From Janthinobacterium sp. TND4EL3 (GTDB lineage Bacteria > Pseudomonadota > Gammaproteobacteria > Burkholderiales > Burkholderiaceae_D): a stretch of 64,000 nt of DNA. How positions within the stretch are numbered: position 1 is the stretch's first letter; every line of letters starts with the position of its first letter. The stretch covers positions 124,001-188,000 of the forward strand of contig NZ_FTMV01000003.1 in assembly GCF_900156175.1 (NCBI RefSeq), given 5' to 3'. The position numbers and the translations under genes are program-made. The notes under the pieces were generated by a model, which was given only the letters and a program-made list of their open reading frames with translations, searched no databases and was not told where the DNA came from. Shown here piece by piece: positions 39,175-47,816 of this stretch.

Positions 39175-40557
39175 TCAAGGCGCATGGCCTGCCGCCGCCA
39201 CTTCCGCCGCTTCGAGCAGCCGGTAACTGCTGGCCCGTTCCGCCGAGTCGAGCGTAATCATCGTCAGCGGCGGCCCGCCAAACTGGCGGAAGCGTGATTT
39301 TGTCGCCGCGTAGGCGGGCACCAGGGTGATGAGATTGCGTACCAGCAATCCAACATGCCGCGCCGCATGCTCGATGACGACGATGCGCGCCGTTGGCGCA
39401 CCCTGCGGGCCGAGCGCGAACAGCGGCAGCGTGCGTCCCTGCCAGGTGCAGCTGCCGCCGGGCGCGGCCATGCCGTCGGAAGCGGGCGCCTGCATGTCGG
39501 CAGGCAGGGGCAGGATGGTGACGATGGCGCTCATCGGCAAGGCCAGTTCCTCGCCCGCATCGCAGATGATGTAGGCGTCGCCGCTGCGCTCGTCGTGCGC
39601 CGGCGCCTGGTCGCCCGTAGCCTGCGACGCCTGCGGGCACAGGGCCAGCAAGGCCGCGTCGTCGAGCACCAGTTGCGGCGGGCCGGACGCCGCCGTGATC
39701 GTGGCCGCCACCAGCGCGTGAGCGCATGGCCCGTCGCTTCCGTGCAGGATGAGGCTGCTATCGGTATCGCGCACGGCCAGTGTCTTGTCGACCCGCAGCC
39801 CCAGGCAAAGGCCGTCGCGTTCCAGCACGGCCAGCAGGGGCGGCGGCGCGGACGGTGCCGGCACGGCGCCGTCGAGCACGGCGCCGTTGAGCACATAGAC
39901 TTGCCGTCCGCGCCAGCGCGCCACCCCGGCCAGTTGTCCATTCCAGCCGAATGCCGTGTCCAGCGGCGGGCACGGCAGGACCTCGGCGACCAGCGTCGCG
40001 GGCAGCGCCAGCACGCGCCCCGCCAGCTCGAACAGCGCCAGCGGCACGCTGCCGCCCGCTTGCGCATCGCGCGGGCGCGCGTCGAGCCCCGTTTGCATGC
40101 CCGCCGTCCGGCTCCAGGCTTGCGCCCGCAGCATCAGGCGCTGCGGTTCCAGCAGGTTCAGCAGCTCATCGCCGCCGGCGTGACGCGCGACGTGGCGGAA
40201 GAAACGGTCAGGCTCGTCATCGTGGCACACTTGCTCGATATGGTCAGGATGGATTTTCCGTACGCTGCAGATGGCGTCGACCGCCAGGCCGGCCAGGCGG
40301 CCCTCCGCCGCCAGCAGCAGCACGTAGGCACAGGGGGCGTCGGCCGGCATGTTGAGCCAGCCGCGCAAGTCGATCAGGGGTATCACCTGGCCCAGGTGCG
40401 AAAACACGCCTGCCAGGGCGCCTGTTGCGCCCGGCATGGGCAGCACGCCGGCCGGTAGCGGCAGCGCCTGGCGCACATGCAATGACGCGATGCCCACCTG
40501 CAGCAGGCCGATGCGCACCTGCACGTAGTCCTGCGCCGCCGGTGCCGGGGCAGACAT
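39175..40557 (-). CDS. triple-CheW-domain chemotaxis coupling protein
   Basis: The 460-residue protein contains three consecutive CheW-like domains: about 10-140 (QVRIGLLQVGIASLHVRQAL ... GQVIPLIDLRGWL), about 165-310 (LALFELAGRVLALPATLVAE ... GVARWRGRQVYVLNGAV) and about 330-450 (YIICDAGEELALPMSAIVTI ... WQGRTLPLFALGP). CheW domains bridge chemoreceptors and the CheA kinase; proteins with three copies are uncommon. It starts 2 bp after the stop of the soluble chemoreceptor gene upstream, so the two are one operon. No cheA, cheY or cheB is in the window. Confidence 0.85.
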   Translation of the reverse strand: MSAPAPAAQDYVQVRIGLLQVGIASLHVRQALPLPAGVLPMPGATGALAGVFSHLGQVIPLIDLRGWLNMPADAPCAYVLLLAAEGRLAGLAVDAICSVRKIHPDHIEQVCHDDEPDRFFRHVARHAGGDELLNLLEPQRLMLRAQAWSRTAGMQTGLDARPRDAQAGGSVPLALFELAGRVLALPATLVAEVLPCPPLDTAFGWNGQLAGVARWRGRQVYVLNGAVLDGAVPAPSAPPPLLAVLERDGLCLGLRVDKTLAVRDTDSSLILHGSDGPCAHALVAATITAASGPPQLVLDDAALLALCPQASQATGDQAPAHDERSGDAYIICDAGEELALPMSAIVTILPLPADMQAPASDGMAAPGGSCTWQGRTLPLFALGPQGAPTARIVVIEHAARHVGLLVRNLITLVPAYAATKSRFRQFGGPPLTMITLDSAERASSYRLLEAAEVAAAGHAP

Positions 40558-40559
40558 GC

Positions 40560-42281
40560 TCAGTGCCCTGCGGCGGCGGTTGCCTGCAGGTCCGTCAGCA
40601 GTTGCGCCACATGCCTGCTGGAGTCGACCTGGGCGGCCGTGGCCTGGTCGATCTGGCCTATCGATTGTGTTGTGTTATGCACGGAGTCGCGGATCTGTTC
40701 GAAGGACAGGCGCACCTGTTCCGACAGGGTGCCGCTTTGATCGACGCGGCCGATGGTGGCGTCGATCAGGCGCGCGATGTTGCGCGCCGCATCGCCGGAT
40801 TTTTCGGCCAGTTTGCGCACTTCATCGGCCACGATGGCGAAACCGCGGCCATGTTCGCCGGCGCGGGCCGCCTCGACGGCCGCATTGAAGGCCAGCAGGT
40901 TGGTCTGGATCGCAATATCGCTGATGGTGCTGACGATTTCCTGCACGTCCTGCGACGATTTCTGGATTTCCAGGATGGAGTCGATCGACTGACCGAGCAG
41001 TACGCGCCCCTGCCGGGCATGCTGTTCCGTTTGCTGTGCGATGGTGTTCGCATGCGCGGCGCCCTGGCCGATGCTGTCGATGGCGCCGGCCAGCTCCTGC
41101 ATGACGTCGCCGATGCCGGCGACGCGGCTGCTGACGGTCTGTTCGCGCTCGACCTGCTGCGTGATGTCCATGGCGAATTTGACAACCTTGAAGGCGCGGC
41201 CGTTGGTGTCGAGGATGGGATTGTAGGTGGCTTGCAGCCAGATGGCGGCGCCATGCTTGGCGAAGCGGTGGAAGCGGGCGCTCTTGAACTTCCCTTCGCC
41301 CAGGTCGGCCCAGAAGTTGCGGTAGCCTTCGCTCTGCACCAGGGCGTCGTCGCAAAACATGCTGTGGTGCTGGCCCTGCACTTCTTCCAGCGTGTAGCCG
41401 ACGGCACGCAGGAAATTGCTGTTGGCCGTCAGGATAGTGCCCCGCATGTCGAATTCGATCACCGCCTGCGAACGGGCGATGGCATCGATCTTGCCGGCCG
41501 TTTCGGAGCTGAGGCGCTTGGCGGCCGTGATGTCGGTGGCAAACTTGATCACTTTCAGCGGCCGGCCATCGACATCCAGGATGGGGTTGTAGGACGCCTG
41601 TATCCACACTTCGCGGCCCAGTTTGTCCAGCCGGCGGAATTCGCCGGACTGGAATTGCCCGCGCTCCAGGCCTTCCCATAACTGCCGGTAGCTGCTCGCC
41701 CGCACATCTTCCTCGGTGCAGAACATGCGGTGGTGCCGGCCGAGCAATTCCTGTTCCTGGTAGCCGAAGGTGCGCAGAAAGTTGTCATTGGCGCGCAGCA
41801 CGCGGCCCTGCAAATCGAATTCGATCACGGCCTGTACCCGTTCGATGGCCTGGATCTTGCCGGAAAAGTCCTGGCGCGCGTGCATAGTGGCCGTGATGTC
41901 GTCGATGAGCGCGATGACATGGTCGGGCTGTCCGCCATCGTGCGACAGCGGCACATAGCGGGCCTGTATCCACACTTCCCGTCCTTGCTTGTCCACGCGG
42001 CGAAATTCGCCCGCCTGCGACTGGCCCTCGGCCAGCAGGCTCCAGAATTGCCGTTCTTCCTGCTGCCGTTCGCGCGTGGCCAAGCATAGCAATTGATGTG
42101 GCTGGCCCAGCAATTCGTCGCGCTGGTAGCCGAACAGGTCCAGCGCGAACGCGTTGGCGTCGCTCACGCAGCCGCGCAGGTCGAATTGCATCAGCCCTTG
42201 CAGCTTGCCCAGTGCTGCAAGCAGGCCCATGCCATCCATGCCTTGCCGTGCGATGCCAGCGTCCATGATCGGGTGGTTCAT
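40560..42281 (-). CDS. soluble chemoreceptor with three PAS domains
   Basis: The 573-residue protein has no transmembrane helix. Three PAS modules in tandem (about 15-135, 140-260, 262-385) share repeated text such as QAVIEFDLQGRVLRANDNFL and QAVIEFDMRGTILTANSNFL, followed by PAC regions (GREVWIQA repeated). The C-terminal methyl-accepting signal domain has the conserved tip [20 protein letters not shown]. It should be a cytoplasmic receptor sensing a small ligand, haem or FAD-type signal through PAS. The start MNHPIMDAG follows GGAG; a 13-codon extension is possible. It is co-transcribed with the triple-CheW gene. Confidence 0.9.
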   Translation of the reverse strand: MNHPIMDAGIARQGMDGMGLLAALGKLQGLMQFDLRGCVSDANAFALDLFGYQRDELLGQPHQLLCLATRERQQEERQFWSLLAEGQSQAGEFRRVDKQGREVWIQARYVPLSHDGGQPDHVIALIDDITATMHARQDFSGKIQAIERVQAVIEFDLQGRVLRANDNFLRTFGYQEQELLGRHHRMFCTEEDVRASSYRQLWEGLERGQFQSGEFRRLDKLGREVWIQASYNPILDVDGRPLKVIKFATDITAAKRLSSETAGKIDAIARSQAVIEFDMRGTILTANSNFLRAVGYTLEEVQGQHHSMFCDDALVQSEGYRNFWADLGEGKFKSARFHRFAKHGAAIWLQATYNPILDTNGRAFKVVKFAMDITQQVEREQTVSSRVAGIGDVMQELAGAIDSIGQGAAHANTIAQQTEQHARQGRVLLGQSIDSILEIQKSSQDVQEIVSTISDIAIQTNLLAFNAAVEAARAGEHGRGFAIVADEVRKLAEKSGDAARNIARLIDATIGRVDQSGTLSEQVRLSFEQIRDSVHNTTQSIGQIDQATAAQVDSSRHVAQLLTDLQATAAAGH

Positions 42282-42597
42282 TGCATTCTCCAATGTTCTC
42301 GGACCGGCGCGCGCCGGCACAACGGTACTTGACGGTGTGAGCCACGTGTCGGTCAGGCAGGCGAGCGATGTCGCTGGATGGCGGATGCGGCTTGGGCATC
42401 CGCGGAAACAAATAATTTAAATATGCCTAATTAAACAAATATTCAATGAATTAGTCAAATGATATTTGAGATTTTCCAAGCAAGATGCCCGGTTTTCTTG
42501 TTCTTTCAGAGCGAATGAGGGAGATGTGTTTCTTTGTGGATACAAGTGTACCGGCAATGCAAAAAATAAATATGTCACATATATCAAATAAATTGCG
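42282..42597. other. intergenic region upstream of the PAS chemoreceptor
   Basis: This 316-bp gap lies between the 3' end of an unknown minus-strand gene and the receptor start. Its inner part (about 42409-42597) is strikingly AT-rich for this genome and has no credible gene. It holds the promoter described separately and an imperfect GC stem GCGGATGC/GCATCCGC (42381-42388 with 42396-42403) in the receptor leader. Confidence 0.5.
42430..42458 (-). promoter_or_regulatory. candidate sigma-70 promoter of the chemoreceptor-CheW operon
   Basis: On the minus strand TTGACT (42458-42453) and TTTAAT (42435-42430) are separated by 17 bp, a good sigma-70 match in an AT-rich setting, about 150 bp before the receptor start. 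Confidence 0.55.
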
Positions 42598-43443
42598 CTA
42601 CTCTTGGCATGCCGGGGCGCGGCTGCCGTGCGGGAGCTTTGCGCTGACGGCGATTTGCCGCCCGATGAAGGCGGTGGCATCGAAGGCATGGCGTTCCTGA
42701 AACGACACGGTCTCCGCGCTCATCAGTTCGGCATACGTCTGCATCAGGGTCGAGGCGGCAACGTGCTTGCCTTGCTCCAGGTAGGTGGCGATGGCGGCCA
42801 GCAGCACGGGGTAGTCCGCATTGTCCTTGCTGCCCCCAAAGTTCAGCGATAATTGCCCGCTGGCACGCCAGATGGGGTCGAGTTCCCCCTCCGGCACCGG
42901 CTGCATGCGCAGCCATTGCAGGGCCTTCAGTGGCGGGCCGCCGAACGACGGTGGCGATATGATGGCCTGGATGGCCACCCTGGCGGCTTCCCCGATTCTT
43001 CCCGCGCGCACGTACTGGCCATGCAGCAGCACCAGCGCGTCCGTGTATTCGGGCACGATGGCCAGTGCTGCTTCCAGCAGGGCGATGGCCGCGTCCGGCT
43101 TGCGCTGCGCAATCCATTCCCTCGCTTCCAGATAGGCGGCGCGCGGCGAGGCGGGGTCGTCGGCCAGCGATGGTGTGGCGACGTACTCGTCTTCCGCAGC
43201 GGCATGGGCTTGCAGAAACGCCGCCAGGCTGGAAAAGTGCGGCTGGATGCGCCACTCGTCGTGCCAGGTCTCGACGACGATGGGTTCGTCCGCTTCGCGG
43301 CCGATGGGCCAGTACAGGCCGAAGGTGTCGCCATTGCCCAGCGCCCCTTCGGCGAACGGGGTGAAGCCGAGCGGTGGATACGCTGTCGTGTGTTGCCAGT
43401 CTTGATCCGCCGAAATGCGGGCGACGCTTGCGGGTAGTTGCAT
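42598..43443 (-). CDS. hypothetical protein, possibly SMI1/KNR4 (SUKH)-like
   Basis: A 281-residue cytoplasmic protein with no signal peptide. The first 100 residues (LGNGDTFGLYWPIGREADEP, ETWHDEWRIQPHFSSLAAFL) recall the C-terminal part of SMI1/KNR4 (SUKH) domains, where an FG-x-YW segment and an FSS-F helix occur. This resemblance is weak and from memory. The middle (about 108-160) has TPR-like helices (REWIAQRKPDAAIALLEAAL). The start MQLPASVAR has a poor ribosome site. No toxin gene is adjacent, so an immunity role is speculative. Confidence 0.55.
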   Translation of the reverse strand: MQLPASVARISADQDWQHTTAYPPLGFTPFAEGALGNGDTFGLYWPIGREADEPIVVETWHDEWRIQPHFSSLAAFLQAHAAAEDEYVATPSLADDPASPRAAYLEAREWIAQRKPDAAIALLEAALAIVPEYTDALVLLHGQYVRAGRIGEAARVAIQAIISPPSFGGPPLKALQWLRMQPVPEGELDPIWRASGQLSLNFGGSKDNADYPVLLAAIATYLEQGKHVAASTLMQTYAELMSAETVSFQERHAFDATAFIGRQIAVSAKLPHGSRAPACQE

Positions 43444-43522
43444 GGGGGGGCACCGGAGTATAAAACGCCAGTGTAGAGCAAGGGGACGCGGCGGGCGCGC
43501 CCCCATGGCTTGCCTGCGCGAC

Positions 43523-43870
43523 CTACTTGCGCGGCTCGTGGATGCGGAATTTCTTCACGACACCCGCCTGGTCGAACATGACGGCCACTTCGCGCGTGCC
43601 TTTTTCGCCCAGCAGGGGGATCAGCCGCGTCACCTTGGGCGCTTGCAGCTGGTTCTTGTAGACCCAGACTTCATAGCCGGGATCGAAGCTGACGACGGTG
43701 GCGTTGCCCAGGGCCGCGTCGAGGTCGAGGCGGGTGGTCTTGCCCACCTTGATGTTCTGATAGATGGCGCCGTTGTCGGGCGCGCGGTTGACCTTGTACT
43801 CACTGGCGGTGCACATGGCCACGGCCAGGCCCGCGAGGCAGGAAGCTGTCAGTTTGATCAATGTGTTCAT
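43523..43870 (-). CDS. small BamE/SmpA-like envelope protein
   Basis: A 115-residue protein with an N-terminal signal sequence (NTLIKLTASCLAGLAVAMC). Cys at residue 20 could be a lipidation site, though Met before it is unusual for a lipobox. The mature part has IYQNIKVGKTTRLDLDAALG and FDPGYEVWVYKNQ, a pattern like the SmpA/OmlA (BamE) fold, followed by VAVMFDQAGVVKKFRIHE. It may be a periplasmic or outer-membrane lipoprotein. The function is not known; the true BamE is usually a different gene. Confidence 0.7.
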   Translation of the reverse strand: MNTLIKLTASCLAGLAVAMCTASEYKVNRAPDNGAIYQNIKVGKTTRLDLDAALGNATVVSFDPGYEVWVYKNQLQAPKVTRLIPLLGEKGTREVAVMFDQAGVVKKFRIHEPRK

Positions 43871-44018
43871 AGGGACTCCCGGTGTGCATCACTGCTTCCA
43901 ATCTCAGAGGGGACGGGCGTGATGTCAGGACTGGAGTGTGCTTGCGAACCAGGCAATGTGCTACCGGATTATACAAAGTCTCATATTTCGATGCTGCCAG
44001 TACCGGCTGGCGGTACTT

Positions 44019-44519
44019 TTAGCGGTTCTGCAGCACGTCGGTCGAGAGCGCCAGGGTTTCCTTGATTTCTTCCATCACCACATAGCTTTTCGACTGGGCC
44101 GCGCCGGGCAGCTGCAGCAGCATGTCACCCAGCAGCTTGCGGTATTCGGCCATCTCATGGATGCGCGCCTTGATCAGGTAATCGAAGTCGCCCGACACCA
44201 GGTGGCATTCCTGCACTTCGGGAATTTGCAACACTTCGCGGCGGAATTGCTCAAAGGCTGACGCGGATTTCTGATTCAGCGTAATCTCTACAAAGACGAG
44301 CAGCTTGGCGCCCAGCGCGGCCGGGTTCACCTTGGCGTGGTAGCCCGTGATGACGCCGTCGCGCTCCATGCGCTTGACACGCTCGATGCAGGGCGTGATG
44401 GACAGGCCCACCTGTTCGCCCAGGTCTTTCATCGAGATGCGGCCATCCTGTTGCAGGATGCGCAGGATGTGACGGTCCAGCTTATCCAGTCCGCGTGCCG
44501 ATTCTTTAAGTATTCTCAT
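44019..44519 (-). CDS. Lrp/AsnC-family regulator of D-alanine catabolism
   Basis: A 166-residue Lrp-type regulator. It has an N-terminal helix-turn-helix (HILRILQQDGRISMKDLGEQ and VGLSITPCIERVKRMERDGV) and a C-terminal RAM ligand-binding domain (VFVEITLNQKSASAFEQFRR, CHLVSGDFDYLIKARI). It is divergent from dadA by 105 bp, the arrangement of dadR/lrp-type regulators that respond to alanine. It probably activates dadA-dadX, but the ligand is inferred from context. Confidence 0.9.
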   Translation of the reverse strand: MRILKESARGLDKLDRHILRILQQDGRISMKDLGEQVGLSITPCIERVKRMERDGVITGYHAKVNPAALGAKLLVFVEITLNQKSASAFEQFRREVLQIPEVQECHLVSGDFDYLIKARIHEMAEYRKLLGDMLLQLPGAAQSKSYVVMEEIKETLALSTDVLQNR

Positions 44520-44624
44520 GATTTATTGCTGAAATTCTCGATTTATACGTGAACAAATACTGGGTCATTCCCAATATCATAGCGGTAAATCTGGCAATAG
44601 CCTAAAAAATATAATGAGGAAACT

Positions 44625-45914
44625 ATGCGTATCGTGATTCTGGGTAGCGGCGTTATCGGCGTCACCAGTGCTTACTATCTGGCCAAGGCAGGACATGAAG
44701 TGACCGTCATCGACCGCCAGCCCGGCCCGGCACTGGAAACCAGCTTCGCCAATGCGGGGCAGATCTCGCCCGGCTACGCTTCGCCGTGGGCGGCGCCCGG
44801 CATTCCCCTGAAAGCCGTGAAGTGGATGATGCAGCGTCACGCGCCGCTGGCCATCTCGCTCGACGGCAGCGCCGCCCAGCTCAAATGGATGTGGCAGATG
44901 TTGCGTAATTGCACACCGGAAGCCTACGCCGTGAACAAGGAGCGCATGGTGCGCCTGGCCGAATACAGCCGCGACTGCTTCAAGGTCTTGCGCGCCGAGG
45001 CGGGCATCACCTATGAAGGCCGCCAGCAAGGCACGATGCAATTGTTCCGCACCGAAAAGCAATACAACGACGCCGCCAAGGATATCGAAGTGCTCAAGGA
45101 TGCCGGCGTGCCGTACGAAGTGCTGCAGCGCGATGAGCTGTCGCGCGCCGAGCCGGCCCTGGAAGCCGTCAAGGACAAGCTGTTCGGCGGCCTGCGCCTG
45201 CCCAACGATGAAACGGGCGATTGCCAGCTGTTTACCACGCGCCTGTCCGAAATGGCCGTGGCGCTGGGCGTGAAGTTCCGCTATGGCGTGGCGATCGATG
45301 CCTTGCTGACGCAGGGCGATGAAATTGCCGGCGTGCAATGCGGCGCGGAAATCGTCAAGGCCGATTCCTATGTCGTGGCGCTCGGTTCCTACTCGACGGG
45401 CTTCATGAAGCCGCTGCTCGACATCCCCGTGTATCCATTGAAGGGCTATTCGATCACCGTGCCCATCGTCAACGCGGCCAAGGCGCCCGTGTCGACCATC
45501 CTCGATGAAACCTACAAGATCGCCGTGACCCGTTTCGACGACCGCATCCGCGTGGGCGGCATGGCGGAAATCGCCGGCTACAACCTGAACCTGAACCCGC
45601 GCCGCCGCGAAACGCTGGAAATGGTCGTCAACGACCTGTTCCCCGGCGGCGGCAACACGGCCGAAGCGACGTTCTGGACGGGCTTGCGCCCGATGACGCC
45701 GGACGGCACGCCGATCGTCGGCCGCACGCCGCTGCGCAACCTGTTCCTCAACACGGGCCATGGCACCCTGGGCTGGACCATGTCCTGCGGATCGGCGCAA
45801 TTGCTGGCCGACCTGATGTCGTCGAAAAAGCCGGCCATCCTGGCCGACGACCTGTCCGTCAGCCGCTACAGCGGCGCGCAGCGCGGCGGCAAACTGCAAT
45901 ACGCGGGAGCCTGA
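44625..45914 (+). CDS. dadA: D-amino-acid dehydrogenase, small subunit
   Basis: A 429-residue flavoenzyme that oxidatively deaminates D-amino acids (chiefly D-alanine) and passes electrons to the respiratory chain. It has the FAD fold [20 protein letters not shown] and the [20 protein letters not shown] block. The C-terminal [20 protein letters not shown] and [20 protein letters not shown] segments are characteristic of DadA. The ribosome site GAGGAA lies just before the ATG. It is followed one base later by dadX, forming the L-alanine degradation operon. Confidence 0.96.
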   Translation: MRIVILGSGVIGVTSAYYLAKAGHEVTVIDRQPGPALETSFANAGQISPGYASPWAAPGIPLKAVKWMMQRHAPLAISLDGSAAQLKWMWQMLRNCTPEAYAVNKERMVRLAEYSRDCFKVLRAEAGITYEGRQQGTMQLFRTEKQYNDAAKDIEVLKDAGVPYEVLQRDELSRAEPALEAVKDKLFGGLRLPNDETGDCQLFTTRLSEMAVALGVKFRYGVAIDALLTQGDEIAGVQCGAEIVKADSYVVALGSYSTGFMKPLLDIPVYPLKGYSITVPIVNAAKAPVSTILDETYKIAVTRFDDRIRVGGMAEIAGYNLNLNPRRRETLEMVVNDLFPGGGNTAEATFWTGLRPMTPDGTPIVGRTPLRNLFLNTGHGTLGWTMSCGSAQLLADLMSSKKPAILADDLSVSRYSGAQRGGKLQYAGA

Positions 45915-45915
45915 G

Positions 45916-47046
45916 ATGGCGGGAAGCATGCCTCCAAAGGAACGTAGCGGCGCCATCCTGACGGTGGACCTCGATGCCGTGCGCGCCAACTACCGCCTGT
46001 TGCGCGACAAGGCGCACCCGGCCGCCTGTTCCGCCGTCGTCAAGTCCGACGCGTATGGCCTGGGCGCCGCGCAAGTGGGCGCGGCCCTGTATGAAGAGGG
46101 TTGCCGCCATTTCTTCGTGGCCCACCTGGAAGAGGGCATCAGCCTGCGCCCGCACGTGGCGCCGGACGCGGCCATCTTCGTGCTGCACGGCCCGCCCGTC
46201 GATACGGAAGGCGAATTCACGGCCCACGGCCTGACGCCCGTGCTCAACAGCGAGCCGCAGGTGGCAGGCTGGCGCCGGCACGCCAAGGCGCTGGGCACCA
46301 CGCTGGACGCCATCGTGCAGGTGGACACGGGCATGTCGCGCATGGGCTTGTCGCCGCAGGAAATCGACGCCTGGCTGCAAGACCCGCACTTTCTTGACGG
46401 CATCAAGGTGCGCTACATCATGAGCCACCTGGCTTGCGCCGACGAGCGCGCCAACCCGATGAATGGCGAGCAGCTGGCCCGTTTCACCGCCATCCGCGCC
46501 CGTTTGCCGCAATACCGCGCCAGCCTGGCCAATTCCTCGGGCATCTTTTTGTCGCCCGATTACCATTTCGACCTGGTGCGCCCCGGCGCGGCCCTGTACG
46601 GCATCGGGCCGCAGGGCGGCGAGCCGAATCCGCTGCGCTCCGTGGTGCGGCTGCAGGGCAAGGTCTTGCAGACGCGCACGATTGTCGCCGGCGACCATGT
46701 GGGCTACAGCCGCCGCTACACGGCCAGCGAACCGCGCCAGGTGGCCACGGTTTCCGTCGGCTATGCCGATGGCTGGCTGCGCAGCATGAGCAACCAGGGC
46801 CTGGCCATCGTCGACGGCGTCAAAGTGCCGCAGATCGGCGCCATCTCGATGGATTCCATCACCCTGGACGTGAGCGCCATCGCGCAGGAACGCGTCGCGC
46901 CGGGCAGCCTGGTCGACCTGATCTGCGCCGAACACCCGGTCGACGCCGTGGCGGCCATGGCCAATACCATCGGCTATGAGGTGCTGACCAACCTGGGCGG
47001 GCGCTATTACCGCGAGTATCAAGGCCTGGCGCAGTCGGCACGCTAG
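45916..47046 (+). CDS. dadX: catabolic alanine racemase
   Basis: A 376-residue PLP enzyme that converts L-alanine to D-alanine for DadA. The PLP lysine is in AVVKSDAYGLGAAQVG (about residue 38) and the catalytic Tyr of the other face is in DHVGYSRRYTASEP (about 261). Further family marks are VDTGMSRMGL and SHLACADERANPMN. Length is normal. The first residues MAGSMPPKERSGA are polar; ILTVDLDAVRANYRLL starts the barrel. Confidence 0.95.
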   Translation: MAGSMPPKERSGAILTVDLDAVRANYRLLRDKAHPAACSAVVKSDAYGLGAAQVGAALYEEGCRHFFVAHLEEGISLRPHVAPDAAIFVLHGPPVDTEGEFTAHGLTPVLNSEPQVAGWRRHAKALGTTLDAIVQVDTGMSRMGLSPQEIDAWLQDPHFLDGIKVRYIMSHLACADERANPMNGEQLARFTAIRARLPQYRASLANSSGIFLSPDYHFDLVRPGAALYGIGPQGGEPNPLRSVVRLQGKVLQTRTIVAGDHVGYSRRYTASEPRQVATVSVGYADGWLRSMSNQGLAIVDGVKVPQIGAISMDSITLDVSAIAQERVAPGSLVDLICAEHPVDAVAAMANTIGYEVLTNLGGRYYREYQGLAQSAR

Positions 47047-47074
47047 CGCGCGAAACCGATGATTGTGTGGCAAG

Positions 47075-47113
47075 ATAGCCCCGGAGTGAACTTCACTCCA
47101 GGGCTATTTTTTT
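47075..47113 (+). terminator. intrinsic terminator of the dadAX operon
   Basis: The long stem ATAGCCC-CGGAGTGAA (47075-47090) pairs with TTCACTCC-AGGGCTAT (47092-47107) and is followed by seven T residues. It closes the D-alanine operon 28 bp after the dadX stop. Confidence 0.9.
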
Positions 47114-47132
47114 ACCATCATCGGGGATTTAT

Positions 47133-47690
47133 ATGAGCCAATATCAAGTCGCAATCATCGTCGGCAGCCTGCGCAAGGATTCCTTCAACCGCAAGCTGGC
47201 CGACGCCATCATCAAGCTGGCGCCGCCCGAGTTTTCCTTCAAGCACATTGAAATCGGCGACTTGCCGCTGTACAACCAGGATGACGATGGCGCGCAGGCC
47301 GAACAGGTGCTGCGCCTGAAATCGGACATCGCCGCCTCGCAAGCCTTGCTCTTCCTGACTCCCGAATACAACCGTTCTATCCCCGGCGTGCTGAAGAACG
47401 CCCTCGACCACGGTTCGCGCCCGTATGGCCAGAGCGTGTGGGGCGGCAAGCCGGGTGCCGTGCTGGGCGTCTCCGTCGGTGCCACGGGCACGGCCCTGGC
47501 GCAGCAGCATCTGCGCAATGTGCTGGCCTACCTGGACGTGCCGCTGCTGGGCCAGCCTGAAATGTTCATTCAGGCCAAGGATGGCCTGTTCGACGAGCAC
47601 GGCGGCATCGGCCCGGCCAGCCTCGGTTTCTTCCAGGGCTGGATGCAGCGCTATGCGGACTGGGTGCGCAAGCACGCCGTGCATGCCTGA
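47133..47690 (+). CDS. NADPH-dependent FMN reductase
   Basis: A 185-residue flavodoxin-fold reductase. It has the FMN-binding VAIIVGSLRKDSFNRKLADA (about 6-25) and LFLTPEYNRSIPGVLKNALD (about 75-94), signatures of the ChrR/YieF group, which reduces quinones, chromate and azo dyes in the cytoplasm. A ribosome-site-poor leader (GGGGATTTAT) precedes the ATG directly after the dadX terminator. It may defend against quinone or metal redox stress. Confidence 0.9.
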   Translation: MSQYQVAIIVGSLRKDSFNRKLADAIIKLAPPEFSFKHIEIGDLPLYNQDDDGAQAEQVLRLKSDIAASQALLFLTPEYNRSIPGVLKNALDHGSRPYGQSVWGGKPGAVLGVSVGATGTALAQQHLRNVLAYLDVPLLGQPEMFIQAKDGLFDEHGGIGPASLGFFQGWMQRYADWVRKHAVHA

Positions 47691-47767
47691 ATGGCGTAGG
47701 CTTGTCCGGCGGGAAGGAATGGGGTAATAAACAGTTGTATATGGCACTTTGTTGCTGTATGGACATG

Positions 47768-47773
47768 TATAAT
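47768..47773 (+). promoter_or_regulatory. candidate -10 box of a diguanylate cyclase gene
   Basis: A consensus TATAAT sits 44 bp before the chosen ATG of the diguanylate cyclase. No good -35 hexamer is present at 16-18 bp. The box contains an in-frame ATG, which argues against the longer reading start at 47772. Confidence 0.45.
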
Positions 47774-47816
47774 GGGCGTTTTTTCAGGCGCAATCCCCCG
47801 CTGCCCCGTCCCTTTC

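Noticed and set aside
43999-44017. Hairpin AGTACCG/CGGTACT followed by TTT as a plus-strand terminator
   Set aside because: No plus-strand gene ends here, and on the minus strand, where the Lrp-type gene ends, no T-run follows.
44610-44615. TATAAT just upstream of dadA as a -10 box
   Set aside because: It lies only 9 bases before the ATG and would put the transcription start downstream of the ribosome site GAGGAA, so it is likely chance in an AT-rich stretch.
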